From contig NZ_CP129104.1 in NCBI RefSeq assembly GCF_030406605.1, positions 1,438,072 through 1,502,071 of the forward strand: 64,000 nt of DNA, in the 5' to 3' direction. A program made the position numbers and the translations under genes. The stretch is from Curtobacterium sp. 458 (GTDB taxonomy: Bacteria > Actinomycetota > Actinomycetes > Actinomycetales > Microbacteriaceae). Shown in pieces: positions 24,426-33,235 of this stretch. Under the pieces are notes generated by a model. It was not told where the DNA came from, did not search any database, and worked only from the letters and a program-made list of their open reading frames with translations. Position 1 is the first letter of the stretch. Each line of letters starts with the position of its first letter.

Positions 24426-24487
24426 CGCACAACCGGAGCCGTCTCGAACCACGGGAATCCACGGTTCGAGACGACTTCGGTTGTGCG
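24426..24487. terminator. long hairpin, second family (CGCACAACCG type)
   Basis: 25-nt arms (24426-24450 and 24463-24487) with two mismatches around a 12-nt loop; the outer sequence is CGCACAACCGGAG/CTTCGGTTGTGCG. A relative lies at 46395-46473. It sits between convergent ends (24356 and 24534), after a (GCGCC)n stretch at 24357-24381. Confidence 0.75.
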
Positions 24488-24533
24488 GTGCGAACTTCGG
24501 CGGGGCGGCGCGGCCGGCGGCGGGGCTCGCGCG

Positions 24534-25499
24534 CTACGGCGTCAGCAGGACCTTCCCGACGAGCTCGCCGTCGGCCATCCGTCGGTGCGCCTCACCGGCC
24601 TCGGTGAGTGGCAGCACCGAGTCCACCACCGGGCGGACGCTCCCGTCCTCGACGAACGGCCAGACGTGCTCGCGGACCGCGGCGACGATCGCGGCCTTCT
24701 CGTCGAGCGGTCTGGCGCGCAGCGTCGTGGCGCTGATCGTGGCGCGCTTCGCCATCATCGCGCCGAGGTCGAGTTCGCCCCTGGGGCCGCTCGTCGTCGA
24801 GATCACCGCGATGTGTCCGTTCGGCGCGAGCACCCGGAGGTTCTTCGCCAGGTAGTCCGCCCCGACCACGTCGAGCACGACGTCCACCCCGCGGTCGTCG
24901 GTGAAGTCGAGGACGGCCGCGACGAAGTCCTCGGACCGGTGGTCGATCGCGAGGTCCGCGCCGAGCTCCCGGGACGCCCGCACCTTCCGGTCACCCCCGC
25001 TCGTCGTGATCACCGTCGCACCGAGGGCCGTCGCCCAGACGACGGCGTGCGACCCCATGCCGCCGGTGCCTCCGTGCACGAGGAGGGTCTGCCCCGGCCG
25101 GAGTCCGGCGAGCATCCCCACGTTCGAGTACACCGTGCAGGCGGCCTCGGGGAGCGCGGCAGCGGACACGAGGTCGAGCGCGTCCGGCACCGGCAGCAGC
25201 TGCGTCGCCGGGACGGCCACGAGCGACGCGTACCCGCCGCCGGCGAGCAGCGCGCACACGCGGTCGCCGACCGACCACCCGGTGACGTCGGGGCCGAGCG
25301 ACCGGACGGTGCCCGAGACCTCGAGCCCGAGCACGGGGGAGGCCCCGGCCGGCGGCGGGTAGTTCCCCGCGACCTGCTGCCGGTCGGCGTTGTTCACACC
25401 GGCCGCCGCGACCTCGACGAGCACCTCGCCCGGGCCGGGCTCGGGGTCCGGGAGGTCGCGCAGGGTCAGGGTGCCGTCGTCGTGGCTGATCGCTCGCAT
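24534..25499 (-). CDS. NADPH:quinone oxidoreductase-like (zinc-independent MDR)
   Basis: 321-aa medium-chain dehydrogenase/reductase of the PIG3/QOR group. Opening LPDPEPGPGEVLVEVAAAGVN and the N-N-x-DR motif are present; the NADPH loop is HGGTGGMGSHAV. The structural-zinc cysteines of alcohol dehydrogenases are missing, as expected for quinone reductases. ATG at 25499 was chosen over a longer frame. Physiological substrate unknown. Confidence 0.9.
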   Translation of the reverse strand: MRAISHDDGTLTLRDLPDPEPGPGEVLVEVAAAGVNNADRQQVAGNYPPPAGASPVLGLEVSGTVRSLGPDVTGWSVGDRVCALLAGGGYASLVAVPATQLLPVPDALDLVSAAALPEAACTVYSNVGMLAGLRPGQTLLVHGGTGGMGSHAVVWATALGATVITTSGGDRKVRASRELGADLAIDHRSEDFVAAVLDFTDDRGVDVVLDVVGADYLAKNLRVLAPNGHIAVISTTSGPRGELDLGAMMAKRATISATTLRARPLDEKAAIVAAVREHVWPFVEDGSVRPVVDSVLPLTEAGEAHRRMADGELVGKVLLTP

Positions 25500-25584
25500 G
25501 TCCTCGACGGTACGCGGACCGACGCAGCTGCGCTGGTTGCGTGGCACGTGATATGTTTATTTCACAGACCGAGAGGAGGGCACC

Positions 25585-26478
25585 GTGCCCCGACCCGTCC
25601 ACGCGTTCTGGTGGTCACCCCGCCGCGATCCTCGAGTCTTCGCGCACGAGGTGCGTGACCACGGCGGTGCGTGGGTCCGTCTCGGTCTCGCGGGAGGGCG
25701 GGCGCTCACGAACCACGGCGACGAGCTCTCCGCCCTGGTCCTCCGCGAGGTCCTCGGCCGACCTGTGCGGTGGGCGCCCCTCGGTCGCGAGGACGTCGTC
25801 GCCATCGGCAGCGCGATGGTGCCCTACCTCAGCAGGAACGGACGAGGGCTGATCTGGGGCACAGGCCTGCACACGCCCGACGTCGACATCGACGAAGCCA
25901 GCACGTTCCGGGACCGCGTCCTCGCGATCCGCGGTCCGCTCGCCCGGAGCGCGCTCGGGCTGGACGCATCGACGCCGATGGGGGACCCCGGTCTCATCGC
26001 GCGGATCCTGCGGCCGGGACGACCGCAGGACCGACGCTCCGGAACGGTCCTGATCACGCACTTCACCTCGCACGCTCGCCGCACGGACCGGTCGGCGATC
26101 GGTGCGCTCCGGTCGACAGGGGTGCGGGTCCTCCCCCCGACCCTGACTCCCGACGAGATGCTCCGCGAGATCGGCGCCGCCGAACACGTCCTGAGCGCGG
26201 GGATGCACGGCGTGATCCTCTCGCACGCGCTGCGGACACCGGCGACACTCGTGTCGCTCGGCGCCGCGGGCACGGGCTCCCCGTCGTTCAAGTACCACGA
26301 CTACCACCGATCGGTCGGGCTCGAGGCTCGGACGACCCGATGGTCGTCGTTGATGACGCCCGCCGGGCTCCGTGCGGCGCGCGAAGTCGGGAACGAGGAC
26401 GTCCACCGTGCCGACGGCGCGATCGACGCGCTCGTCAGTGGACTGCTCGCCGCTGCTGCACCGCTGCGGTCCGTCTGA
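25585..26478 (+). CDS. polysaccharide pyruvyl transferase family protein
   Basis: 297-aa GT-B-like protein. Family features: NHGDELSALVLREVLGR near the start, VLAIRGPLARSALG, MGDPGLIARIL, and the active-site-like SAGMHGVILSHALRTP where most members have SxRxHG. The family adds pyruvyl ketals to surface sugars, but no other polysaccharide genes flank it, so it may act on a wall polymer made elsewhere. GTG has a GAGGAGGG ribosome site, and TGATATGTTT looks like an extended -10 in an AT-rich patch (25548-25560), unusual for this window. Confidence 0.82.
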   Translation: MPRPVHAFWWSPRRDPRVFAHEVRDHGGAWVRLGLAGGRALTNHGDELSALVLREVLGRPVRWAPLGREDVVAIGSAMVPYLSRNGRGLIWGTGLHTPDVDIDEASTFRDRVLAIRGPLARSALGLDASTPMGDPGLIARILRPGRPQDRRSGTVLITHFTSHARRTDRSAIGALRSTGVRVLPPTLTPDEMLREIGAAEHVLSAGMHGVILSHALRTPATLVSLGAAGTGSPSFKYHDYHRSVGLEARTTRWSSLMTPAGLRAAREVGNEDVHRADGAIDALVSGLLAAAAPLRSV

Positions 26479-26581
26479 GCCGGCGCGGCTCGCGGCGCGG
26501 CACCGCACATCGTGGGATCGGTACGCTCGGACTCGCCCGCACCCACGGGGGCGTGCGGCGATCGAAGGGGGACGAACCACC

Positions 26582-27058
26582 ATGCGCAAGCAGTACCTGA
26601 CCATCACCACGGCGGTCCTCGCCGTCACGCTCCTCGCCGGCTGCTCGGGCGGCGGCGACTCGGGCGGCGGCGACGCCGGCTCGGGTGCGGAGTCGTCCAG
26701 CGCGGCGAGCACGAAGCCGACCCAGGCGGCGCCCGCGCAGTCGAAGCAGGAGGCCTGCACCCTCGTCGAGAACGAGCTGCAGTCGTACATCGCGTCCCAG
26801 TCGTCGGCCGCGGCCGGCGCGACCAGCGCCGAGGACCGCGCGAAGGTCGTGGAGGGGCTCACCTCGCGCCTCGACGCCGTCGTGCCGAAGGTCACCAACG
26901 ACGAGGTCAAGCAGGACTTCGAGGCGTTCAGCTCGGCCGCGAAGGACTACGTGAAGACGGTCCAGGACTCGGGGTCGCAGACCTCGTCCGAGGCCGTCGC
27001 CGCGCAGGAGAAGGTGCAGGCCACGCTGAAGGACCTGTCGGCGGACTGCCCGTCCTGA
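26582..27058 (+). CDS. small lipoprotein, unknown function
   Basis: 158 aa with a clear lipoprotein signal peptide (MRKQYLTITT...LLAGCSGGG), a Gly/Ser/Ala-rich linker and a helical domain containing two Cys (EACTLVENELQSY and the terminal ADCPS) that could form a disulfide. The ATG has AAGGGGGA upstream. A TACGCT hexamer lies at about 26521. No family recognised. It ends with a strong hairpin. Confidence 0.75.
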   Translation: MRKQYLTITTAVLAVTLLAGCSGGGDSGGGDAGSGAESSSAASTKPTQAAPAQSKQEACTLVENELQSYIASQSSAAAGATSAEDRAKVVEGLTSRLDAVVPKVTNDEVKQDFEAFSSAAKDYVKTVQDSGSQTSSEAVAAQEKVQATLKDLSADCPS

Positions 27059-27073
27059 CCGGACGACCGCACA

Positions 27074-27117
27074 CGCGATGCGCCCGCGCTCCCGGTGAGG
27101 AGCGCGGGCGCATCGCG
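27074..27117. terminator. perfect 19-bp hairpin between convergent genes
   Basis: CGCGATGCGCCCGCGCTCC pairs perfectly across a CGGTGA loop, between stops at 27058 and 27128. It could serve both genes. Confidence 0.85.
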
Positions 27118-27127
27118 TCGGAGGGTG

Positions 27128-28003
27128 TCAGGCGGCGGCCTGCGACGCGTCGAGTCGCGCCACTTCCTCCGGGCGCAGCTTCACCGACACGGCCGTGACC
27201 GAGTCGAGGATCGACTGCGGCCGTGAGGCTCCAGGGATCGGGACGACGACGTCGCTCTTCGCCAGCTCCCACGCCAGCGCCACGACCTGCGGGCTGACCC
27301 CGCGGTCACGGGCGACGTACGCGAAGTCCTCGTACGCGGTCCCGAGGTCGGCCGCGTTCGTGATGCCGCCGAGCGGGCTCCACGGCAGGAACGCGATGCC
27401 GAGCTCGTCGCAGAGCTCGAGTTCCGGCTCGCTCGACCGGAACCGCGGCGAGTACTGGTTCTGCACCGAGGCCAGTCGCCCGTCGAGGACCTCGTTCGCC
27501 GTGCGGATCTGCTCCGGGTCGGCGTTCGAGATGCCCGCCATCCGGATGACACCCTCGTCGAGCAGTTCCGCGAGGGCCCCGATCGACTCGGCGTAGGGCA
27601 CCGCGGGGTCCGGCCGGTGGAACTGGTAGAGCCCGATCGCCTCGACACCGAGCCGCTTCGCGGACGCCTTCGCCGCCTCCTTGAGGTACTCCGGGTGCCC
27701 GTTCTGCGCCCACGGGCCGGGCTCCGGACGGAGGTGGCCGCCCTTCGTCGCGATGAGGACGTCGTCGGTGGCGCCGGAGAACTCCCGGACGGCCTTGGCG
27801 ATGAGTGATTCGTTGTGCCCGACCTCGTCGTGGGCGGCGAGGTGGTACGCATCGGCGGTGTCGATGAGCGTGACGCCCGCCTCGAGTGCGGCGTGGATGG
27901 TGGCGACCGAGCGCCGTTCGTCCGGTCGGCCCTCGATGGACATCGGCATGCCGCCGAGACCGATCGCGCTGACGGACACGTCTCCGATGACTCGTTGCTT
28001 CAT
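27128..28003 (-). CDS. aldo/keto reductase
   Basis: 291-aa aldo/keto reductase, distinct from the one at 1753. Active-site segments: LIDTADAYHL (Asp, Tyr), LIATKGGH (Lys) and LYQFHRPDP (His). The C-terminal IPGASRPQSILDSV region binds NADP. ATG at 28003 is supported by the conserved opening (IGLGGMPMSI); a longer frame to 28078 adds an unlikely stretch. Substrate unknown. No obvious dedicated regulator. Confidence 0.9.
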   Translation of the reverse strand: MKQRVIGDVSVSAIGLGGMPMSIEGRPDERRSVATIHAALEAGVTLIDTADAYHLAAHDEVGHNESLIAKAVREFSGATDDVLIATKGGHLRPEPGPWAQNGHPEYLKEAAKASAKRLGVEAIGLYQFHRPDPAVPYAESIGALAELLDEGVIRMAGISNADPEQIRTANEVLDGRLASVQNQYSPRFRSSEPELELCDELGIAFLPWSPLGGITNAADLGTAYEDFAYVARDRGVSPQVVALAWELAKSDVVVPIPGASRPQSILDSVTAVSVKLRPEEVARLDASQAAA

Positions 28004-28149
28004 CGCCCCAGCATGCTCCGCGAGGCCCGCGTCGCGCCCAGCAGTGCAACGGTGGAGCGGCGCGGCCGCGACTTCCACGCCGCACCTCGCTTAGGGCCGC
28101 CACAGCCGGGACATCGAGTCCGTGCATGCTCCGCTCGCACGCTGGATCC

Positions 28150-30288
28150 ATGACCACTCGATCACCACACGCCCCTGCGTCCGCGCTTCCCGCCTCGGCG
28201 ATCCGGGCCGGGCTGCACCGCCTCGTCCGCGGTCGAGCGGGCACCGCAGCGTGGGAACGTCCGGCGTTCCTCGGGCTCCTCCTCGTGACCGGCGTCCTCT
28301 ACATCACGAACCTCGGCGTCAACGGGTGGGCGAACGCGTTCTACTCGGCGGCAGTGCAGGCAGGGAGCCAGAGCTGGGAGGCCTTCTTCTACGGTTCCTC
28401 GGACGCGGCGAACGCCATCACGGTGGACAAACCCCCGGCGTTCCTGTGGGTGATCGGTACCTCGGTGCGGCTCTTCGGTCTGAACTCGTGGGCGATCCTC
28501 GTGCCGCAGGCGCTGATGGGTGTCGCCTCGGTGGCGATCCTGCACGGGATCGTCCGCCGCCGCTTCTCGGGCGGCGCGGCGCTCGTGGCCGGCGCGGTCC
28601 TCGCGACGACTCCCGTCGCGACCCTGATGTTCCGCTACGACAACCCGGACGCCCTGCTCGTGCTCCTCACGGTGGGCTCGATCGCGCTGACGCTGCGCGG
28701 TGTCGAGTCCGGTCGGATGCGGTGGGTGGTGTGGGCCGGGGTGCTGATCGGGCTGGCGTTCCTGACGAAGCAGCTGCAGGCGTTCCTCGTCCTGCCCCCG
28801 CTGGTCGGGGTCTACCTCGTCGCGTCGCAGCGTCCACTGCTGCGGCGCATCGGGCACCTGCTCGCCGCGGCCGCCGCGGTCGTCGTGTCGGCGGGGTGGT
28901 GGGTCGCGATCGTGGAGCTCGTCCCGGCCTCGTCACGGCCGTACATCGGCGGGTCCCAGACGAACAGCTTCCTGGAGCTCACCTTCGGCTACAACGGTCT
29001 CGGGCGGGTCACCGGCGACGAGACCGGCAGTGTCGTGCCGGGTGGGACGACGGGTGCCGGGTCCTGGGGCTCGACCGGCCTCACCCGCCTGTTCGGCTCG
29101 GAGTTCGCCACCCAGGTCGCCTGGCTCCTGCCCACGGCACTCGCCCTCCTCGTCGTCGCCCTCGTGGCCGTGGGGCTGCGCCGTCGAAGTGACCCGCGGC
29201 TCGCGACGGTCCTCGTGCTCGGTGGCTCGCTGCTGGTCACCGGCCTGGTGTTCAGCTTCATGGGCGGGATCTTCCACCCGTACTACACGGTCGCCCTCGC
29301 TCCGTACATCGCGGGTCTGGTCGGCATCGGAGCCGGACTCCTGTGGCAGCGCCGACGAGCCGTTGCCTGGCGGGTCGTCAGCGCCTCGGTCGTGGTGCTC
29401 TCCGGCGTCTGGGGGTTCGTCCTCCTCTCCGAGGTGTCGTCGTGGCAACCCTGGATCCGATGGGTCGTGCTCGCCGCCACGATCGCCGGCACGGTCCTCG
29501 CGCTCCTGCCGCCGCGTGGCCGGCTCCTCACGGGCACGACCATCGCCGCCGTGCTCGTCGCGGCCCTGCTCGGGCCGACGGCCTTCTCGGTGCAGACGAC
29601 CACGGTCGGTCACACCGGCGCGCTGCCGTCAGCAGGTCCGCAGGTCAGCGGGTCGGGTCAGGGCGGACCCGGAGGACCCGGTGGTGCAGGGGGCCGGGGC
29701 GGCACCGGCGGCCAGGTGAACGGCGGCGGGCAGACCGGACCCGGTGGCCCGGGGAATCCCGCCGGCCAGAGCAGCCAGAGCAGCCAGAGCGGCCAGAGCA
29801 GCCAGAGCGGCCAGAGCGGTCAGAACGGCTCGGCGGACGGCGGGACGACGGCGCAGGGCGGCCAGGCGCCGACCGGGACCGACGGTCCGACCGGTGGCGC
29901 CGGTGGCGGAGGCGGATCGTCGCTCAACGGCGGGTCGACCGACGTGTCCGGCGACGTCGTGTCGGCCCTGTCCGAGGACGCCGACGACTTCACCTGGGCA
30001 GCAGCGACCGTGGGCTCGAACAGCGCCGCGACGTACCAGCTCGCGACCGGCGACCCGGTGATGGCGATCGGCGGGTACAACGGGACGGATCCTGCACCGA
30101 CCCTTGCGCGGTTCGAGGCGCTCGTCGCGGCTGGCGAGGTGCACTGGTTCATCGCCGGGTCCGGGACCGGTGGGAGCAGCAGCTCCGGTAGCGACGCGGC
30201 CGAGCAGATCACCTCGTGGGTGACCTCGCACTTCGCGTCGACGACCGTCGACGGGGTCACCCTCTACGACCTCTCGAGCGGCTCGTGA
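28150..30288 (+). CDS. YkcB-like GT39 family glycosyltransferase
   Basis: 712-aa membrane glycosyltransferase using a polyprenyl-phosphate sugar donor. After about 30 residues come the first helix and the conserved loop (NGWANAFYSAAVQAGSQ), then ITVDKPPAFLWV with the family's catalytic Asp region. About 11-12 helices run to residue 500. A Gly/Pro then Ser/Gln repeat linker (9-nt units AGCAGCCAG/AGCGGCCAG, about 29770-29825) leads to an external domain (about 610-712) with VMAIGGYNGTDPAPTLARF, the YkcA/B-type C-terminal domain. ATG at 28150 chosen as the second Met; the first at 28126 is possible. Acceptor unknown. Confidence 0.88.
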   Translation: MTTRSPHAPASALPASAIRAGLHRLVRGRAGTAAWERPAFLGLLLVTGVLYITNLGVNGWANAFYSAAVQAGSQSWEAFFYGSSDAANAITVDKPPAFLWVIGTSVRLFGLNSWAILVPQALMGVASVAILHGIVRRRFSGGAALVAGAVLATTPVATLMFRYDNPDALLVLLTVGSIALTLRGVESGRMRWVVWAGVLIGLAFLTKQLQAFLVLPPLVGVYLVASQRPLLRRIGHLLAAAAAVVVSAGWWVAIVELVPASSRPYIGGSQTNSFLELTFGYNGLGRVTGDETGSVVPGGTTGAGSWGSTGLTRLFGSEFATQVAWLLPTALALLVVALVAVGLRRRSDPRLATVLVLGGSLLVTGLVFSFMGGIFHPYYTVALAPYIAGLVGIGAGLLWQRRRAVAWRVVSASVVVLSGVWGFVLLSEVSSWQPWIRWVVLAATIAGTVLALLPPRGRLLTGTTIAAVLVAALLGPTAFSVQTTTVGHTGALPSAGPQVSGSGQGGPGGPGGAGGRGGTGGQVNGGGQTGPGGPGNPAGQSSQSSQSGQSSQSGQSGQNGSADGGTTAQGGQAPTGTDGPTGGAGGGGGSSLNGGSTDVSGDVVSALSEDADDFTWAAATVGSNSAATYQLATGDPVMAIGGYNGTDPAPTLARFEALVAAGEVHWFIAGSGTGGSSSSGSDAAEQITSWVTSHFASTTVDGVTLYDLSSGS

Positions 30289-30315
30289 GCCGACGGGTGC
30301 GGTCCGCCCCACCTC

Positions 30316-30359
30316 CGGACGGGAGGCGCGGTGCGGCGCCGCCACGCGCCTCCCGTCCG
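30316..30359. terminator. palindromic repeat element (copy 5)
   Basis: CGGACGGGAGGCGCG pairs with CGCGCCTCCCGTCCG; the inner part is mutated relative to copy 2. It follows the GT39 stop by 27 nt. Confidence 0.75.
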
Positions 30360-30368
30360 ACATGCGCG

Positions 30369-30416
30369 GCGGAACGACACCGTCGTTGTCGTGCGACGGC
30401 GCCGACGTCGTTCCGC
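30369..30416. terminator. second hairpin between GT39 and monooxygenase genes
   Basis: GCGGAACGAC pairs with GTCGTTCCGC, with an inner CGTCG/CGACG stem. It follows copy 5 directly and lies 38 nt from the convergent stop at 30455. Confidence 0.6.
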
Positions 30417-30454
30417 AGCCTCACGAGCGCCCGTCCGGCACCGCCGCGCCTCGG

Positions 30455-31702
30455 CTACCGCCGCGCCCACGCCGGCGCGTGCTCCGGCAGCGGCCCGAAG
30501 GCGACTCCGCGTGCGTAGAGTCCACGCACCGGCGGCACGTACCGGGCGAGGAGCACGGGCAGCAGCGGCGGCCCGTCCCCGAGCCGTCCCGCGAACGCCC
30601 GCTCGAACACGACCCGGTGCAGCACCGACTGCGCCGCCTGCACGACCACCGCGGGCGGCGTCCGACGACGCTGCACCCGTGCGAGGTCCCGGTCCAGTCC
30701 CGCCCCGGAACGGCCCGCCCGGAGCGCCGGAGCGAGCACGGTCGCCGTGGCCACGGCGTCCTGCACGGCGAGGTTGATGCCGACCCCGCCCGCCGGGGAC
30801 ATCGCGTGCGCGGCGTCGCCGATGCAGAGCAGCCCCGACCGCCACCACCGCCGCAGCCGGTCCATCCGGACGTCGAGCACGTGCACCTCGTCCATCGAGC
30901 CGATCGCCCCGACCCGCTCCGCGAAGTCCGGCCGCAGACGCGCGACCCGGGCACGGAACGCCTCGACGCCCTCGGCGCGGAGCCGCGCGTCCGACCCCTT
31001 CGGCGCGAAGTACGCGACCTGGTGGTAGTCCGGGCGGGGGAACGAGAGCAGGACGTCCGCCTCGGAGAACGCCGGCACGAGGGCGCTCGCCGTGTCGCCG
31101 TCGCGCCGCGGGAGCCGGAACCACCACGTGTCGAACGGCACGGACGACGACACCGGTCGGAACCCGGCGGCGTCCCGGACCGTCGAGCCACGGCCGTCGC
31201 ACGCCACCACCACGTCCGCCCGCAGCTCGGTGCGCTCGCCGGGGCCGCTGCGGGGAGTGAGGTGCACGCCCGTGACGACCCCGTTCTCCACGATCACCCC
31301 GGTCGCGGCCGTCCCCATCGTGATGGTGGAGGACGGCTCTGCGCGGGCAGCGGTGACGAGCATGTCGAGGAGGTCCCACTGCGGCACCATCGCGACGTGG
31401 TCGTACGGCGGCGCGAGCCGCGAGAAGTCGCCGAGCAGCAGCCGGGAGCCGTCGGGCATCGGCAGCGAGAAGTCGTCGAGACGCGACTGCGGCAGGGACC
31501 GGAACGCCTCGCCGAGACCCAGCTCGTCGAGGAGCCGGACCGTCGAGGCGTGCACGGTGTCGCCGCGGAAGTCGCGGTTGAAGTCGTCGTGCCGCTCGAC
31601 GACCTCGACGGCGATGCCCGCTCGCGCCAGCAGCAACCCGAGGACGACGCCGGCCGGGCCGCCTCCCACCACCGCCACCGTGGTCCGCCGTGTGGTCACC
31701 AT
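30455..31702 (-). CDS. FAD-dependent monooxygenase-type oxidoreductase
   Basis: 415-aa flavoprotein of the PHBH/UbiH fold. FAD motifs: VAVVGGGPAGVVLGLLLA (1-30), the DG motif in ACDGRGSTVR, and GDAAHAMSPAGGVGINLA near residue 290. Such enzymes hydroxylate aromatic or polyketide-like rings with NAD(P)H and O2, though some are reductases. Substrate unknown. A TAGCGT hexamer lies 7 nt before the ATG, with no ribosome site (leaderless). Confidence 0.9.
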   Translation of the reverse strand: MVTTRRTTVAVVGGGPAGVVLGLLLARAGIAVEVVERHDDFNRDFRGDTVHASTVRLLDELGLGEAFRSLPQSRLDDFSLPMPDGSRLLLGDFSRLAPPYDHVAMVPQWDLLDMLVTAARAEPSSTITMGTAATGVIVENGVVTGVHLTPRSGPGERTELRADVVVACDGRGSTVRDAAGFRPVSSSVPFDTWWFRLPRRDGDTASALVPAFSEADVLLSFPRPDYHQVAYFAPKGSDARLRAEGVEAFRARVARLRPDFAERVGAIGSMDEVHVLDVRMDRLRRWWRSGLLCIGDAAHAMSPAGGVGINLAVQDAVATATVLAPALRAGRSGAGLDRDLARVQRRRTPPAVVVQAAQSVLHRVVFERAFAGRLGDGPPLLPVLLARYVPPVRGLYARGVAFGPLPEHAPAWARR

Positions 31703-31778
31703 GCCGCGGACGCTACGCCCGTCCCGCGGACGACCGCCGGGAGGCCCGGTGCGGCTCCGGCGTGCCGGGTCCGGTCCG

Positions 31779-32240
31779 TCAGGCGGTCCCGACCGACGAC
31801 GACGCCGTGCCGTGGTCGGCGGCCTGCGCGAACACGACGCCGCCCCACGTGATGCACGCCACCGCGAGGACGAAGCCCACGGCCGCGATCCACCAGGAGG
31901 TCCGGCGGCGCAGCCACGCCCCGATCGCCAGGACGACGGTCACGACGCCGACGACGAACGCCCCACCGACCGCGATCGCGGTGCCGCCGAGGTACCCGCC
32001 GGGGGAGCAGCCCGTGGCGGCGTCGCAGGTCGCGGTCGCCGAGATCACCGCGACGACGCCGACGACCGCCGTGACGACGGTCATCACCGCGCCGAACGCG
32101 AGGAGCAGGATCGTCGTCACCCGGTCCGCGACCCGTCCGGCCGGGAACAGCGTCGTGCCGCCGCGCTCCCACGCCGCGGCACGCTGCTCGTCGCCGGAGG
32201 AGGAGGTGGGCTGCCCGCCGGGGACGTTCGACCAGGTCAT
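31779..32240 (-). CDS. three-TM membrane protein, unknown
   Basis: 153 aa: hydrophilic N-terminus (about 40 residues), then three hydrophobic segments (about 42-65, 82-107, 114-137). A CDAATGC pair of Cys in the first loop may form a disulfide outside. No family recognised. It is 10 nt downstream of the lyase gene on the same strand, so the two are probably co-transcribed. A degenerate palindrome arm lies at about 31738-31780 near its 3' end. Confidence 0.7.
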   Translation of the reverse strand: MTWSNVPGGQPTSSSGDEQRAAAWERGGTTLFPAGRVADRVTTILLLAFGAVMTVVTAVVGVVAVISATATCDAATGCSPGGYLGGTAIAVGGAFVVGVVTVVLAIGAWLRRRTSWWIAAVGFVLAVACITWGGVVFAQAADHGTASSSVGTA

Positions 32241-32250
32241 GGCACCAGTC

Positions 32251-33123
32251 CTACCGTGCCTCCACGCCGAACGCCTGGGCGAGCTTCTGGATCTTCTGCG
32301 CCCGGCCGAGGCGCGGCAGGTCCGAGCCGTCGCGGATGACGCGGCCGCGGGCCTCGAAGTCGTCGAGGAAGTCCTGCGCCCACGCGACGTCGGTCGGCGT
32401 CGGCGAGATCACCTCGTTGATGACGGGCAGCTGCTCGGTGTCGAGGCAGAGCTTGCCGGTGAGCCCGAGCGACACCGCGATCTGCGACTGTTCGCGGAGG
32501 ATGGCGTGCGCCGACCCCACCGTGGGGCCGTCGATCGGACCCGGGAGGCCGCCGACGCGTGACGCCACGACGAGTCGCGACCGCGGGTACGCCATCGCGA
32601 GCGTGTCGGCGCTCGTCCCGGTGTCCCGTCGGTAGTCGCCGGACCCGAACGCCAGGCGGAACGCGCCCTGCGCTCGGGCGATCGACGTCGCCTCCTCGAT
32701 GCCGAGCGCCGACTCGACGAGCGCGACCACCGGGATCTGTCCGCCGAGCCGGTGCCAGGTGTCGGTGACCTGCGCCGGTGACTCCGTCTTCGCGAGCATG
32801 ACGCCCTGCAGCCCGGGCAGGCCGCGGAGCTCCTCGACGTCGTCGGCCCAGAAGTCCGTGGTGACGTCGTTGATCCGGACCCAGGCCTCGCCGCCCCCGG
32901 CCAGCCAGGCGGCCACGGTCGAGCGGGCGGCGGGCTTGGCGGCGGGGTCGACGGCGTCCTCGATGTCGAGGATGATCTGGTCGGCGCGGGATCGCTGCGC
33001 CCGGTCGAAGCGGTCGGCGTGGTTGCCGGAGACGAGGAGCCACGACCGCGAGATGTCCGGCGCCACCGCCCGTCGACGGGACGGGGTCGGGGCGGGCGGA
33101 GCGGTTCGGTCGTCGATGGCCAT
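32251..33123 (-). CDS. CitE-like HpcH/HpaI aldolase/citrate lyase family protein
   Basis: 290-aa TIM barrel of the citrate lyase beta/malyl-CoA lyase group. Visible: the start SWLLVSGNHADRFDRA, DQIILDIEDAVDP (metal-site Glu/Asp), ALVESALGIEEA (catalytic Glu), and FGSGDYRRDTG in place of the usual FGAEDL. These enzymes cleave or hydrolyse CoA esters of hydroxy acids with Mg2+. Whether it acts as a lyase or thioesterase is unknown. Start uncertain: ATG at 33123 or GTG at 33129. Confidence 0.83.
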   Translation of the reverse strand: MAIDDRTAPPAPTPSRRRAVAPDISRSWLLVSGNHADRFDRAQRSRADQIILDIEDAVDPAAKPAARSTVAAWLAGGGEAWVRINDVTTDFWADDVEELRGLPGLQGVMLAKTESPAQVTDTWHRLGGQIPVVALVESALGIEEATSIARAQGAFRLAFGSGDYRRDTGTSADTLAMAYPRSRLVVASRVGGLPGPIDGPTVGSAHAILREQSQIAVSLGLTGKLCLDTEQLPVINEVISPTPTDVAWAQDFLDDFEARGRVIRDGSDLPRLGRAQKIQKLAQAFGVEAR

Positions 33124-33235
33124 GTCCACGTTGGTACCACACCGTGACCTCCAGCCCGCGTGTCACGGGCGACGAATCCGGAAACCTCCGGTTCATTGCA
33201 GGAGCACGGGTCCGGTTCCGCCTACAGTGTCCGAT